Shown here: positions 7,560 to 16,105 of the stretch, in pieces
How positions within the stretch are numbered: position 1 is the first letter of the stretch
How the letters are laid out: every line of letters starts with the position of its first letter
Program-made: the position numbers and the translations under genes
Source of the DNA: an uncultured Clostridia bacterium
GTDB taxonomy: Bacteria > Bacillota > Clostridia > Lutisporales > Lutisporaceae
DNA: 34,240 bases
Assembly: GCA_937930535.1 (NCBI GenBank)
Contig: CALGKJ010000036.1
Location: 1-34,240, forward strand
Direction of reading: 5' to 3'
Notes under the pieces: model-generated
The model's input: only the letters and a program-made list of their open reading frames with translations
Database searches by the model: none
What the model was told of the DNA's origin: nothing

Positions 7560-8480
7560 CTATAATTTGTTATACTCAACAGCGATTTTTGCTGCTATCT
7601 CCGCATTGTTTTTTATCAATGCAATATTGGTTTCCAGACTTTCACCAACAGTCAGCTCCTTTACCTTTGCCAGAAGGAAGGGTGTTACATGCTTGCCTCT
7701 AATGTTATTTCTATTTGCCTCATCCAAAGCTTTTTCAATAGCAGTACTTATTACATCGCTATTTGCTTCATACTCCTTAGGTACAGGGTTAGCCAATACA
7801 ACGCCTCCATCTAGGTTTAAATCCCATTTAGCCTTAAGTATTTTTGCACATTCAATAGGATCATTGGCAGTGCAGTCTACACCAAAGCCGCTGGAACGAG
7901 TATAGAAGGATGGGAACTCCTCTGTTTTATAGCCTATTACGGGAACACCCAATGTCTCAAGCTTTTCAAGGGTCAAGCCTATATCTAATATGGATTTAAC
8001 ACCTGCACATACTACAGCAACACTGGTTTGGGCAAGCTCTGTTAAGTCTGCTGAAATGTCAAAGGATTTTTCGGCGCCTCTATGTACGCCTCCTATTCCC
8101 CCAGTTGCAAACAGTTTTATACCTGCCATGCGGGCAAATATCATTGTAGAAGCAACAGTTGTAGCACCGGAAGCATTCAGCGCAATAATATGGGGAATAT
8201 CTCTGCGGCTTACCTTTGTAACGTCCTTTGAGCTTGCAAGGTACTCAATTTCCTCGGAGGTGAGACCTATTTTGATTCTGCCGTTGATTATGGCTATTGT
8301 AGCTGGTACTGCACCGTTTTGGATAACAGTATCTTCAACCTCAAGGGCTGTTTTAATATTATCAGGATAGGGCATGCCATGTGATATTATTGTAGACTCA
8401 AGAGCCACAATAGGTTTGTCGAACCTTAGAGCGTCTAAAACCTCATCATTTATATCTATGTAATCAGCGAAATTGTGCAT
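7560..8480 (-). CDS. psuG: Pseudouridine-5'-phosphate glycosidase
   Basis: Cleaves pseudouridine 5'-phosphate reversibly to uracil and ribose 5-phosphate, the second step of pseudouridine breakdown. The 306-residue length is normal. Family blocks are [17 protein letters not shown] near the N-terminus, [26 protein letters not shown], the glycine-rich [40 protein letters not shown], and a C-terminal [15 protein letters not shown]. The start is ATG at 8480 with TGGAGGTAG 8 bases upstream. Its kinase partner psuK is 1.4 kb downstream on the same strand, separated by mtnA and by the terminator at 7505-7546, so the two are probably transcribed separately. Confidence 0.93.
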   Translation of the reverse strand: MHNFADYIDINDEVLDALRFDKPIVALESTIISHGMPYPDNIKTALEVEDTVIQNGAVPATIAIINGRIKIGLTSEEIEYLASSKDVTKVSRRDIPHIIALNASGATTVASTMIFARMAGIKLFATGGIGGVHRGAEKSFDISADLTELAQTSVAVVCAGVKSILDIGLTLEKLETLGVPVIGYKTEEFPSFYTRSSGFGVDCTANDPIECAKILKAKWDLNLDGGVVLANPVPKEYEANSDVISTAIEKALDEANRNNIRGKHVTPFLLAKVKELTVGESLETNIALIKNNAEIAAKIAVEYNKL

Positions 8481-8569
8481 TAATACTACCTCCAGTTTAT
8501 AAGTATAATATTAATATATCATAAAACTGAGTAAAATATAAAGCACAATTAGTTCTACAAAAACTTAAG

Positions 8570-8599
8570 TTGAAATTAACACTAAAAATGTACTAGAAT
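8570..8599 (+). promoter_or_regulatory. Candidate sigma-A promoter for GGDEF gene
   Basis: TTGAAA at 8570-8575 and TAGAAT at 8594-8599, 18 bases apart, each one base from consensus. It lies about 90 bases before the GGDEF start. Confidence 0.4.
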
Positions 8600-8691
8600 A
8601 ATAGTGTAAGATTACACAGTTAAATGTATATAAATTACAGATAAACAACTACATATATTGTAATAAATAGTATCGTTGAGGGGGAATAATT

Positions 8692-9810
8692 GTGGATTGT
8701 GCTTGTTTGGAACAGCAAAGCTGCGAGAAATTAAAAGAAATTCAAAAGGAAATTGACAGCTATCAGAAGTGTGTAGAGAAAAGCTTGCAGGATATATCGA
8801 ATCTAAATATAAAGTATGAAAAGACAGTAAATGAGTTAAGTTCTATAATTAATATTTTTCAATATATCAATCTGATTACAGACTTTAAGAATTTATTTCC
8901 CATAATTAACGATATGCTGATTGGTATACTAGGAGTAATAAGCAGTACAATTTTCAGTATCAACGGTGACGAATTAGTGGTTGAAACAAGCAGTATTCCC
9001 AGACAACAGCTTATAAATATGGACACGCTTTTAAAAAGCTTTGCTGAAAACAAGGGAGGCATTATAGAAATAAAGATTTTGGATGAGTCAATGCTGCAGG
9101 ATGACTTCAGCCGGCAGAGGGGTATTAAGTCGGCTGTTATGCTTCCCTTAACAAATAAAAATGGTCTTATGGGGCTTATTTATCTTGAGCACCTTGCGGA
9201 AAACTACTTTATGACAGATGATGTAAGGTATCTTAATACATTATCAATTGCCATCAGACTATCTGTTGAGAATGCACAGCTTTACTCCAGATTGGAGGAA
9301 ACTGCATTAAGAGATGGTTTGACAGGACTTTACAATAGAATGTTCTTTAACAAGGAAATCCAAAACTGCATGTCTAATTACAGCAAACTTGACCTGCCCT
9401 TTGTTTTGTCAATACTGGATATAGATCACTTTAAAAAGGTTAATGACAACTACGGTCACTTATGCGGAGATTTAGTATTAAAGGAAGTAGCAAATCTGGT
9501 TAAAGGTCAGATTAGAAAAGAAGATATTATTTGCAGATATGGCGGAGAAGAATTTGCAATTATATTTAAAAATACGGGAGACATTAATAGTGTTCTTCAT
9601 CGGGTTGAAGAGCTGAGAGAAAAAATCAAAGCTGCGGTTTTCAGTTATGAAGACAACAGTATAAGTGTCACATGCTCCTTTGGATTAGTCTCCTGCAGCT
9701 CATGCAGTAAGACCGCATCAATTGAAGAAGTTGTGAAATATGCTGATGAAGCTCTATACGAAGCTAAAAGAAGCGGAAGAAACAAGGCTTGTATGCATCA
9801 ATCACTTTAG
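8692..9810 (+). CDS. GAF-GGDEF diguanylate cyclase
   Basis: Makes cyclic di-GMP from two GTP. The 372-residue soluble protein starts at GTG 8692, with GAGGGGG about 9 bases upstream. An N-terminal coiled coil with four cysteines (MDCACLEQQSCE...YQKC) is followed by a GAF-like sensor domain (about residues 45-200). The linker DGLTGLYNR then opens the GGDEF domain. The active site is RYGGEEF with GGEEF at 284-288, so catalysis is expected. The allosteric I-site RxxD is present as RKED (275-278), five residues before the signature, implying product inhibition. No transmembrane segment is present. The ligand of the GAF domain is unknown; the N-terminal cysteines might sense redox state or metal (inference). 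Confidence 0.9.
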   Translation: MDCACLEQQSCEKLKEIQKEIDSYQKCVEKSLQDISNLNIKYEKTVNELSSIINIFQYINLITDFKNLFPIINDMLIGILGVISSTIFSINGDELVVETSSIPRQQLINMDTLLKSFAENKGGIIEIKILDESMLQDDFSRQRGIKSAVMLPLTNKNGLMGLIYLEHLAENYFMTDDVRYLNTLSIAIRLSVENAQLYSRLEETALRDGLTGLYNRMFFNKEIQNCMSNYSKLDLPFVLSILDIDHFKKVNDNYGHLCGDLVLKEVANLVKGQIRKEDIICRYGGEEFAIIFKNTGDINSVLHRVEELREKIKAAVFSYEDNSISVTCSFGLVSCSSCSKTASIEEVVKYADEALYEAKRSGRNKACMHQSL

Positions 9811-9845
9811 TATTATTAGCTGTAAATATGTGCTAGTTGTTTTTA

Positions 9846-9875
9846 TTGACATACAAGCTGTGAGTCGGTTAAAAT
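9846..9875 (+). promoter_or_regulatory. Candidate sigma-A promoter for prfC
   Basis: TTGACA at 9846-9851 and TAAAAT at 9870-9875, 18 bases apart. It lies in the short gap after the GGDEF gene, 34 bases before the prfC start, implying a very short leader. Confidence 0.55.
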
Positions 9876-9908
9876 CTATTAAGTAGTATATTGAAAAGAG
9901 GTTTGCAA

Positions 9909-11510
9909 ATGGCATTAAGAAATGATGATTTAATAAATGAGATACGCAGAAGAAGAACTTTCGCTATAATATCTCATCCTGATGCAGGAAAAACAACACT
10001 GACTGAAAAGCTCCTGCTATACGGAGGTGCAATAAGGCTTGCAGGCTCTGTAAAGGCTAGGAAAGCACAGAAGCATGCTGTATCCGACTGGATGGAAATT
10101 GAGAAGCAGAGAGGCATATCAGTAACCTCCAGCGTATTGCAGTTTGATTATAACAATTACTGTATAAATATATTGGATACACCCGGTCACCAGGATTTCA
10201 GTGAGGATACTTACAGAACTTTGATGGCGGCTGATAGTGCTGTCATGGTTATAGACTCAGCAAAGGGTGTTGAGTCACAGACAAAAAAGCTGTTTCATGT
10301 TTGTAAAATGAGAGGAATCCCGATTTTTACGTTCATCAATAAGATGGATAGGGCAGGAAAGGATCCCTTTGAGCTGATTGAAGATATTGAGCAGGTGCTT
10401 GGAATTAAGTCATACCCTATGAATTGGCCAATAAGAATAGGCAATTCCTTTATTGGGGTATATGACAGAAAGCAAGCACATATAGAGCTTTTTGACAGTG
10501 GCTCACATGGACAAAGCATGGTAAGCTCTTCTAAAAAGGACATAAATGATCAAGTTTTTGCTGATTTATTGGGAGAGGAAGCTCACAATAAGCTAAAAGA
10601 GGATATTGAGCTTTTAGATATGGCTGGAGACGAGTTTGATATAAATGCAATACTAAAGGGTGAGCTGACACCAATATTTTTTGGCAGCGCAATGACAAAT
10701 TTCGGGGTTCAGCAATTTTTAGAGGAATTTTTAAATATTACCACTGAGCCAATGTCAAGAATATCTGACAAGGGTGAGATTAACCCTGAGACTAATAACT
10801 TTTCAGGCTTTGTGTTTAAGATTCAGGCAAATATGAATCCAACCCATAGAGATAGATTGGCATTTATTAGAATATGCTCAGGCAAGTTTACAAAGGGCAT
10901 GAGTGTATATCACTCTCAGGCTAACAAGGAAATTAAATTATCACAGCCCCAGCAGTTTTTAGCTCAGGAAAGAGAAATAGTAGAAGAAGCATATGCTGGA
11001 GATATAATCGGAGTTTTTGACCCAGGCATATTCAAAATAGGGGATACCTTGTGTGAAGGTTCAGAACGCTTTGTATTTGAAGGAATACCTGTATTTGCAC
11101 CAGAGTATTTTGCCAGAGTATACACTAAAAACTCTTTAAAAAGAAAGCAGTTTATAAAGGGAATAGAGCAGTTGTCAGAAGAAGGGGCTATACAGATTTT
11201 TCAGCAGTGGGATTCTATTTTGCAGGAATTTATTATTGGGGTAGTTGGTGTTCTGCAATTAGAGGTTTTGGAATACAGACTAAAGAACGAATATGGCGTA
11301 GATGTAAGCATCGAGCACCTGCCGTTCAGACATATCAGGTGGGTTAAGGTTGACAGCTTCAATCCCGATAAATTTAAGATTACAAGCGATACAATGATTG
11401 GAAGAGATATGACAGGAAATCCTGTTCTTTTATTCCAGAATGAATGGTCAATAAGAACAGTTATAGAAAGAAATAACGGCGTAGAATTAGTGGATATCTT
11501 AAGCAAATAG
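9909..11510 (+). CDS. prfC: Peptide chain release factor 3
   Basis: A translational GTPase that recycles RF1/RF2 from the ribosome after peptide release. GTPase motifs are SHPDAGKTTLTEKLL (G1), DTPGHQDFSEDTYRTL (G3) and NKMDR (G4). The C-terminal half has LGVLQLEVLEYRL-like sequence (VVGVLQLEVLEYRLKNEYGV), the RF3/EF-G domain signature. ATG at 9909 is preferred over TTG at 9891: AAGAGG lies 7 bases before the ATG, and it gives 533 residues starting MALRNDDL, close to the usual 529. RF3 rather than EF-G is supported by the SVKARKAQKHAVSDWMEIEK block and the single-gene context. Confidence 0.95.
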   Translation: MALRNDDLINEIRRRRTFAIISHPDAGKTTLTEKLLLYGGAIRLAGSVKARKAQKHAVSDWMEIEKQRGISVTSSVLQFDYNNYCINILDTPGHQDFSEDTYRTLMAADSAVMVIDSAKGVESQTKKLFHVCKMRGIPIFTFINKMDRAGKDPFELIEDIEQVLGIKSYPMNWPIRIGNSFIGVYDRKQAHIELFDSGSHGQSMVSSSKKDINDQVFADLLGEEAHNKLKEDIELLDMAGDEFDINAILKGELTPIFFGSAMTNFGVQQFLEEFLNITTEPMSRISDKGEINPETNNFSGFVFKIQANMNPTHRDRLAFIRICSGKFTKGMSVYHSQANKEIKLSQPQQFLAQEREIVEEAYAGDIIGVFDPGIFKIGDTLCEGSERFVFEGIPVFAPEYFARVYTKNSLKRKQFIKGIEQLSEEGAIQIFQQWDSILQEFIIGVVGVLQLEVLEYRLKNEYGVDVSIEHLPFRHIRWVKVDSFNPDKFKITSDTMIGRDMTGNPVLLFQNEWSIRTVIERNNGVELVDILSK

Positions 11511-11536
11511 TAATAGAAAAAATAGGGGTTGAACAT

Positions 11537-12082
11537 ATGATATTATCCAGAGAATTTTCTTTAAAAAATGATTTGAGACTCATAATAAGAAATGCAGAGG
11601 AAAATGATGCAGAGCGCATAATTGAATATATTCAGAAGGTAAGCACAGAAAGTAATAATCTTTCTTTTGGTGAAGGAGAATTTAATATAAGTGTAGACGA
11701 GGAAAAGAAGCTTATTTCCAGCGTTAAGGATACTTCTAATTGTCTATTTATACTGGGGATAATAGACAACAGAATTGTTAGCGTCCTGAATTTTAATGGA
11801 GGCAAAAGGGCAAGGTTGTTACATGTAGGGGAATTCGGTATAACAGTGCTTAAAGAGTTTTGGGGACTTGGAATAGGAAGACTAATGCTGCAATTTATGA
11901 TCAACTGGGCAAGGGAAAGCAAGCTTATAAGAAAAATAAACCTCAGAGCACGAATTGATAATTATTCAGCCATAGAGCTTTATAAAAAAATAGGCTTTAA
12001 GGAAGAGGGTATACTTATAAGAGACATGATGGTCAATGGAGAATTTGTAGATTCAATAATTATGGGGTTATGTATAGACTAG
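11537..12082 (+). CDS. GNAT family N-acetyltransferase
   Basis: A 181-residue acetyltransferase. The N-terminal fold element is LRLIIRNAEENDAERIIEYI. The acetyl-CoA loop is KEFWGLGIGRLMLQFMINWA (x-x-G-x-G-R). The end motif is NYSAIELYKKIGFKEEGIL, typical of RimI/Pat-like GNATs. The start is ATG at 11537 with AGGGG about 8 bases upstream. It follows prfC by 26 bases on the same strand, so it is probably co-transcribed, and ends before a strong terminator. It is not closely similar to the tandem GNAT pair at 1830-2887. Substrate unknown. Confidence 0.87.
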   Translation: MILSREFSLKNDLRLIIRNAEENDAERIIEYIQKVSTESNNLSFGEGEFNISVDEEKKLISSVKDTSNCLFILGIIDNRIVSVLNFNGGKRARLLHVGEFGITVLKEFWGLGIGRLMLQFMINWARESKLIRKINLRARIDNYSAIELYKKIGFKEEGILIRDMMVNGEFVDSIIMGLCID

Positions 12083-12141
12083 ATATATTGAATACAGGGT
12101 GTACGTTAACCCTTAAGAACTTTTATATTTGTGTAAACTTG

Positions 12142-12184
12142 AAAAATCTTTAGAATAATCAAGAGTTATTCTAAAGATTTTTTT
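12142..12184 (+). terminator. Intrinsic terminator after prfC-GNAT
   Basis: A 17-bp AT-rich stem: AAAAATCTTTAGAATAA (12142-12158) pairs perfectly with 12167-12183 around an 8-base spacer and runs straight into a T-tract. Confidence 0.88.
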
Positions 12185-12333
12185 ATACAGCAAATTTACA
12201 AATGCAGCTTTTGAAATTTTGTGTTATAATTTATCGTTATAATGGTAAATATATGAAAGGTATTAATTTTCTATTTATCACAAAGGGCAATTTGTACAGC
12301 ATATTAGAAGAGAACAGCAAAGGAGGAATATCA

Positions 12334-15072
12334 ATGAATCAAAACTGGTATAGCAAAAGTGTAGATGTTATATCAAAGGAACTGTCAGTGAATACTGTCT
12401 CAGGCTTATCAAGTGATGATGCCAGAGCTAGAGCTGAGAAGCATGGATATAACGAGCTTAAGGAAAAGAAAAAGGAGACCATGCTTTCCAAGATTCTAAA
12501 GCAGTTTAAAAATTTTCTTGTATTGATACTGATAGCAGCAAGTGTTTTGTCTGGAGTAGTTGGAGAGATAGAGGATGCAATAGTAATTATAGCAATAGTA
12601 ATTGTTAATGCAATACTTGGAGTTGTTCAAGAGGGTAAAGCAGAGAAGGCATTGGAAGCTCTTCAAAAAATGTCATCCCCTAATGCCAGAGTATTTAGAA
12701 ATGGTAAGCTGGAGATAATTCCTGCAAGAGAATTAGTACCCGGTGATGTGGTTTATATAGAAGCAGGGGACAATATACCAGCGGATTTAAGACTTTATGA
12801 AAGTGCTAATTTGCAGGTAGAGGAAGCTTCCTTGACAGGGGAGTCGGTTCCTGTGGATAAGGATGCTGCAAAAACATATGATAAGGAAGTATCCATAGGA
12901 GATAGAAAAAATCTTGCATATATGAGCACTATAGTTACATACGGCAGAGGCAGAGGGATTGTAGTAAACACTGGCAGCAACACAGAAATAGGAAAGATTG
13001 CAGAAGCTATACAATCCTACAAGGATGAAGCTACACCATTGCAGAAAAAGCTGGATGAGCTTGGCAAATGGTTGGGAATTGCCTGTCTGTTAGTATGCAT
13101 AGTTGTATTTGCTATTGGATTTATACGGGGCGGTGATTTGCTGGAGATGCTGCTTGTTTCAGTAAGTCTGGCAGTTGCTGCTATACCAGAAGGACTTCCG
13201 GCAGTTGTAACAATTGTATTGGCTCTAGGTATGAAGCGTATGGTAGACAGGAACGCTGTGGTAAGGAGACTGCTGGCAGTAGAAACCCTTGGCTGTGTAA
13301 CTGTTATTTGCTCAGATAAAACAGGCACACTTACACAAAACGAAATGACAGTAGTAACAGCTCATACAGGCGGAAGCACCATAAGAGTCACAGGGCAAGG
13401 CTATAATCCTACTGGGGAATATTTGTTAAATGATACGAAAATTGCACTCGCTCAGGATAAAAACCTTGAAACTCTGCTGACTGCGGGTGTTTTATGCAAT
13501 GATTCTACACTAGAGCAAAAAAGTGAACAAGAAAATACCTGGGGTATCGTAGGTGATCCTACAGAAGGCGCATTAGTAACTGCTGGAGCAAAGGCGGGAC
13601 TGTTAAAGTCCGATATGAATACTAAGTATGAAAGAATAGCAGAGCTTCCATTTGACTCGGTAAGAAAGATGATGACTACCTTTCATAAAAATTTTATATC
13701 AGGCAAGATAGTATCCTTTACAAAGGGAGCTCCTGATATTATTATTAGTAAATGTACAAAGCTGTATATGAACGGTAATATTATAGATTTAACTGATGAA
13801 GCCAGACAGCAGATTTTTGTAAAAAACAGCGAATTTGCCGGCAAGGCATTAAGAGTACTGGCATTTTCCATGAAAGTATATGAAAGCCTGCCCAATGAAA
13901 TCACTTCGGAAAATGTTGAAAAGGACTTGGTGCTGATAGGTCTGATGGGTATGATTGACCCTGCCAGAGTTGAAGCTCTTGAGGCAATAAAAACCTGTCG
14001 TGAAGCAGGTATAAAGCCCGTAATGATAACTGGTGACTATAAGGACACGGCTGTAGCTATAGCAAAAGACTTGGGACTTATGAAGGGCAATGATAAGGTA
14101 ATGACTGGCGAAGAGCTGGATAGGATAACAGATCAGGAGCTGAAAAGCCAGGTGGAAGGCACCAGCGTTTATGCCAGAGTGTCTCCAGAGCACAAGGTAC
14201 GTATAGTGGAGGCTTTAAGGCAGAATGGGCATATAGCGGCTATGACTGGTGATGGTGTAAATGACGCCATGGCATTAAAAAGGTCAGATATAGGGGTATC
14301 TATGGGCATTACAGGTACAGACGTTGCTAAGGGAACAGCAGACATAATTTTAATGGATGATAATTTTGCAACTATTGTATCCGCAGTAGAAGAGGGCAGA
14401 ATAATATATAGCAATATCAGAAAGTTTGTGTTTTTCCTTTTGTCATGTAATGTAGGAGAAATATTAATAATATTTTTAAGTATATTATTTAATCTTCCAA
14501 TTCCACTAATACCCATACAATTACTATGGGTTAACCTTGTAACTGACAGCTTCCCAGCTTTGGCACTTGGTACTGAAAAGGGAGATCCTGATATTATGAA
14601 GCTAAAGCCGAGAAATACCAATGAACCTATATTAAATAAAATCATGATAACAGGTATTACTGTGCAAAGCATAGGATTAGTGCTGGCTGTACTTGGTTCT
14701 TTTATATGGGCATTAAATAAATATGCTGGAGGTCTTAAAGCTCCGAATGAACATGGATTAGTTACAGCAAGAACAATAGCCTTTGCTACACTAATAATTG
14801 CAGAGCTTATACGAGCATATTCCAGCAGGTCGGAAAGATTCTCAATAGTTAAGCTAGGCGTATTTACTAACAAGACTTTAACTATGGCTACAGCTTTATC
14901 TCTTGGCTTGCTTGCAGTAGTATTATATGTACCTTTCCTGCAGCCTATATTTAAGACAGCGGCATTGAGCATTAAGGATTGGGCAGTTGTATTGGTATTA
15001 GGTCTGGTTCCGTTGCTCTTTGGTGAAGTTAATAAATATTTTCTGCAAATAAGATTATCAAAGCAAGCATAA
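12334..15072 (+). CDS. P2A-type calcium-transporting ATPase
   Basis: Pumps Ca2+ out of the cell using ATP. The 912-residue SERCA/PMR1-like protein has a cation-ATPase N-domain (about 1-70), the actuator motif TGES, the PEGLPAVVTIVLALG helix (M4, Glu of site II), phosphorylation site DKTGTLT with D328, the hinge TGDGVNDAMALKRSD, and C-terminal transmembrane helices. Calcium ligands known from SERCA are retained: N and E in NVGEILIIF (M5), and N, T and D in NLVTDSFPA (M6). ATG at 12334 is chosen because AAAGGAGG lies 7 bases upstream. An in-frame ATG at 12202 would add a 44-residue tail starting inside the promoter region. Confidence 0.93.
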   Translation: MNQNWYSKSVDVISKELSVNTVSGLSSDDARARAEKHGYNELKEKKKETMLSKILKQFKNFLVLILIAASVLSGVVGEIEDAIVIIAIVIVNAILGVVQEGKAEKALEALQKMSSPNARVFRNGKLEIIPARELVPGDVVYIEAGDNIPADLRLYESANLQVEEASLTGESVPVDKDAAKTYDKEVSIGDRKNLAYMSTIVTYGRGRGIVVNTGSNTEIGKIAEAIQSYKDEATPLQKKLDELGKWLGIACLLVCIVVFAIGFIRGGDLLEMLLVSVSLAVAAIPEGLPAVVTIVLALGMKRMVDRNAVVRRLLAVETLGCVTVICSDKTGTLTQNEMTVVTAHTGGSTIRVTGQGYNPTGEYLLNDTKIALAQDKNLETLLTAGVLCNDSTLEQKSEQENTWGIVGDPTEGALVTAGAKAGLLKSDMNTKYERIAELPFDSVRKMMTTFHKNFISGKIVSFTKGAPDIIISKCTKLYMNGNIIDLTDEARQQIFVKNSEFAGKALRVLAFSMKVYESLPNEITSENVEKDLVLIGLMGMIDPARVEALEAIKTCREAGIKPVMITGDYKDTAVAIAKDLGLMKGNDKVMTGEELDRITDQELKSQVEGTSVYARVSPEHKVRIVEALRQNGHIAAMTGDGVNDAMALKRSDIGVSMGITGTDVAKGTADIILMDDNFATIVSAVEEGRIIYSNIRKFVFFLLSCNVGEILIIFLSILFNLPIPLIPIQLLWVNLVTDSFPALALGTEKGDPDIMKLKPRNTNEPILNKIMITGITVQSIGLVLAVLGSFIWALNKYAGGLKAPNEHGLVTARTIAFATLIIAELIRAYSSRSERFSIVKLGVFTNKTLTMATALSLGLLAVVLYVPFLQPIFKTAALSIKDWAVVLVLGLVPLLFGEVNKYFLQIRLSKQA

Positions 15073-15113
15073 GATTATTCAAAATCTTACGCTCTAAATA
15101 ATAAACAGTTAAT

Positions 15114-15145
15114 AGAAGAAAGCGTAATATGCTTTCTTCTTTCTG
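15114..15145 (+). terminator. Terminator-like hairpin after Ca-ATPase gene
   Basis: AGAAGAAAGC (15114-15123) pairs with GCTTTCTTCT (15131-15140) around a 7-base loop, followed by the weak U-tract TTCTGTTAT. Confidence 0.6.
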
Positions 15146-15150
15146 TTATA

Positions 15151-15243
15151 GGGTTTTAGCTAAAACATAAGTTATATCAAGCTAAAAACCTAGAAGGGAA
15201 GCAATAACTAGCTTAAGAATAAGTTAAGTTTTATGGTTGCTTC
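15151..15243. other. Two adjacent inverted-repeat hairpins, function unknown
   Basis: GGGTTTTAGC (15151-15160) pairs with GCTAAAAACC (15181-15190) at 9 of 10 positions. GAAGCAA (15198-15204) pairs with TTGCTTC (15237-15243), with a further inner CTTAA/TTAAG match. The pair sits between the Ca-ATPase terminator and the gene at 15339. It could be a structured leader, a small RNA or decayed mobile DNA. I recognise no known riboswitch core. Confidence 0.35.
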
Positions 15244-15338
15244 ATTATAGCTGCAAAAGTATAAGTTTTTTTATTTCTTGATAATAAGTAAATCAGCGAT
15301 TAAAATTATAATATAGCAAATAGTTTGGATGTGATTTT

Positions 15339-16067
15339 ATGTTTCCACTTACCCATATTTGGTTTAGCGAAAAAGTGCTGGGCTATGCAAATAAGCTTAC
15401 TATATTGGCAGCAGTTTTTCCTGATATTGTTATCACTAAATGCCTAAGCTATGAGCAGACGCATAATGCTGGCTGGGGGTTGTTTGATAATATTAAAAAG
15501 GAGCACCCTGATTTAATGGATTTTGCACGTTCAATGGTCACACATACTGTAAATCCTAAGGGCTTGGATTATTATGGCGATGAGGTTTACCAAAGTGGAT
15601 ATAAGGGATATTGCTTTCAAAAAGCTGTGTCAATTGAAAAGGAAGTCATAGACGCGTGTTATATTCCTCAAGAATATGGCTTATGGAAGGCGCATAATTT
15701 TATAGAGATGGGTATAGAGCTGAATATAGTAGCAAATCATCCAAAGCTGCCCCAAAAGCTGCATGACAGCTTTTGCGATAAAAATTTGATACGTGAGATT
15801 TCAAAGGTCTTAAGTAAGCACTATAATATCAGCGAAGCAGTATTAGTAAAAGGCTTTGACAGGTTTTCTGATTTTATAGAAATAATAAATGTAAACAGCT
15901 CAACATTAGCAGCAAAGTATTTTATTCAAATGCATGAAAAGCATGGAATTGATATAGATACTCTAAAATGCACGGAAATAATTGAAAAGGCTAGACAAAT
16001 TGCCAATAAGGATTTTGACAGCTTTATCGATTTTTGTATTAAGATGGTAGAGCCCATAATAAAATAA
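15339..16067 (+). CDS. Putative zinc-dependent phospholipase C-like hydrolase
   Basis: A 242-residue soluble protein without signal peptide. It opens MFPLTHIWFSEKVLG and holds evenly placed candidate metal ligands: H6, D29, H42, H69, D77, H119 and E123 (the HxxxE of KAHNFIEMGIEL). That order of His/Asp with a late HxxxE resembles the zinc-dependent phospholipase C/S1-P1 nuclease-like helical fold, seen in cytosolic clostridial proteins of unknown substrate. The start is ATG 15339 with GGATGTGAT upstream. The pyrophosphatase gene follows 38 bases later, so they may share a transcript. The family call rests on pattern by eye; the real substrate is unknown. Confidence 0.6.
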   Translation: MFPLTHIWFSEKVLGYANKLTILAAVFPDIVITKCLSYEQTHNAGWGLFDNIKKEHPDLMDFARSMVTHTVNPKGLDYYGDEVYQSGYKGYCFQKAVSIEKEVIDACYIPQEYGLWKAHNFIEMGIELNIVANHPKLPQKLHDSFCDKNLIREISKVLSKHYNISEAVLVKGFDRFSDFIEIINVNSSTLAAKYFIQMHEKHGIDIDTLKCTEIIEKARQIANKDFDSFIDFCIKMVEPIIK

Positions 16068-16105
16068 ACAGCAGCATGGCTGGGTAAGGGAGGTTGAAAA
16101 GCAGT

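Noticed and set aside
12202-12333. Upstream ATG adding 44 residues to the Ca-ATPase
   Set aside because: It has no ribosome site, starts just after the preceding terminator, and the extension is unlike P2A N-termini. ATG 12334 has AAAGGAGG at ideal spacing.
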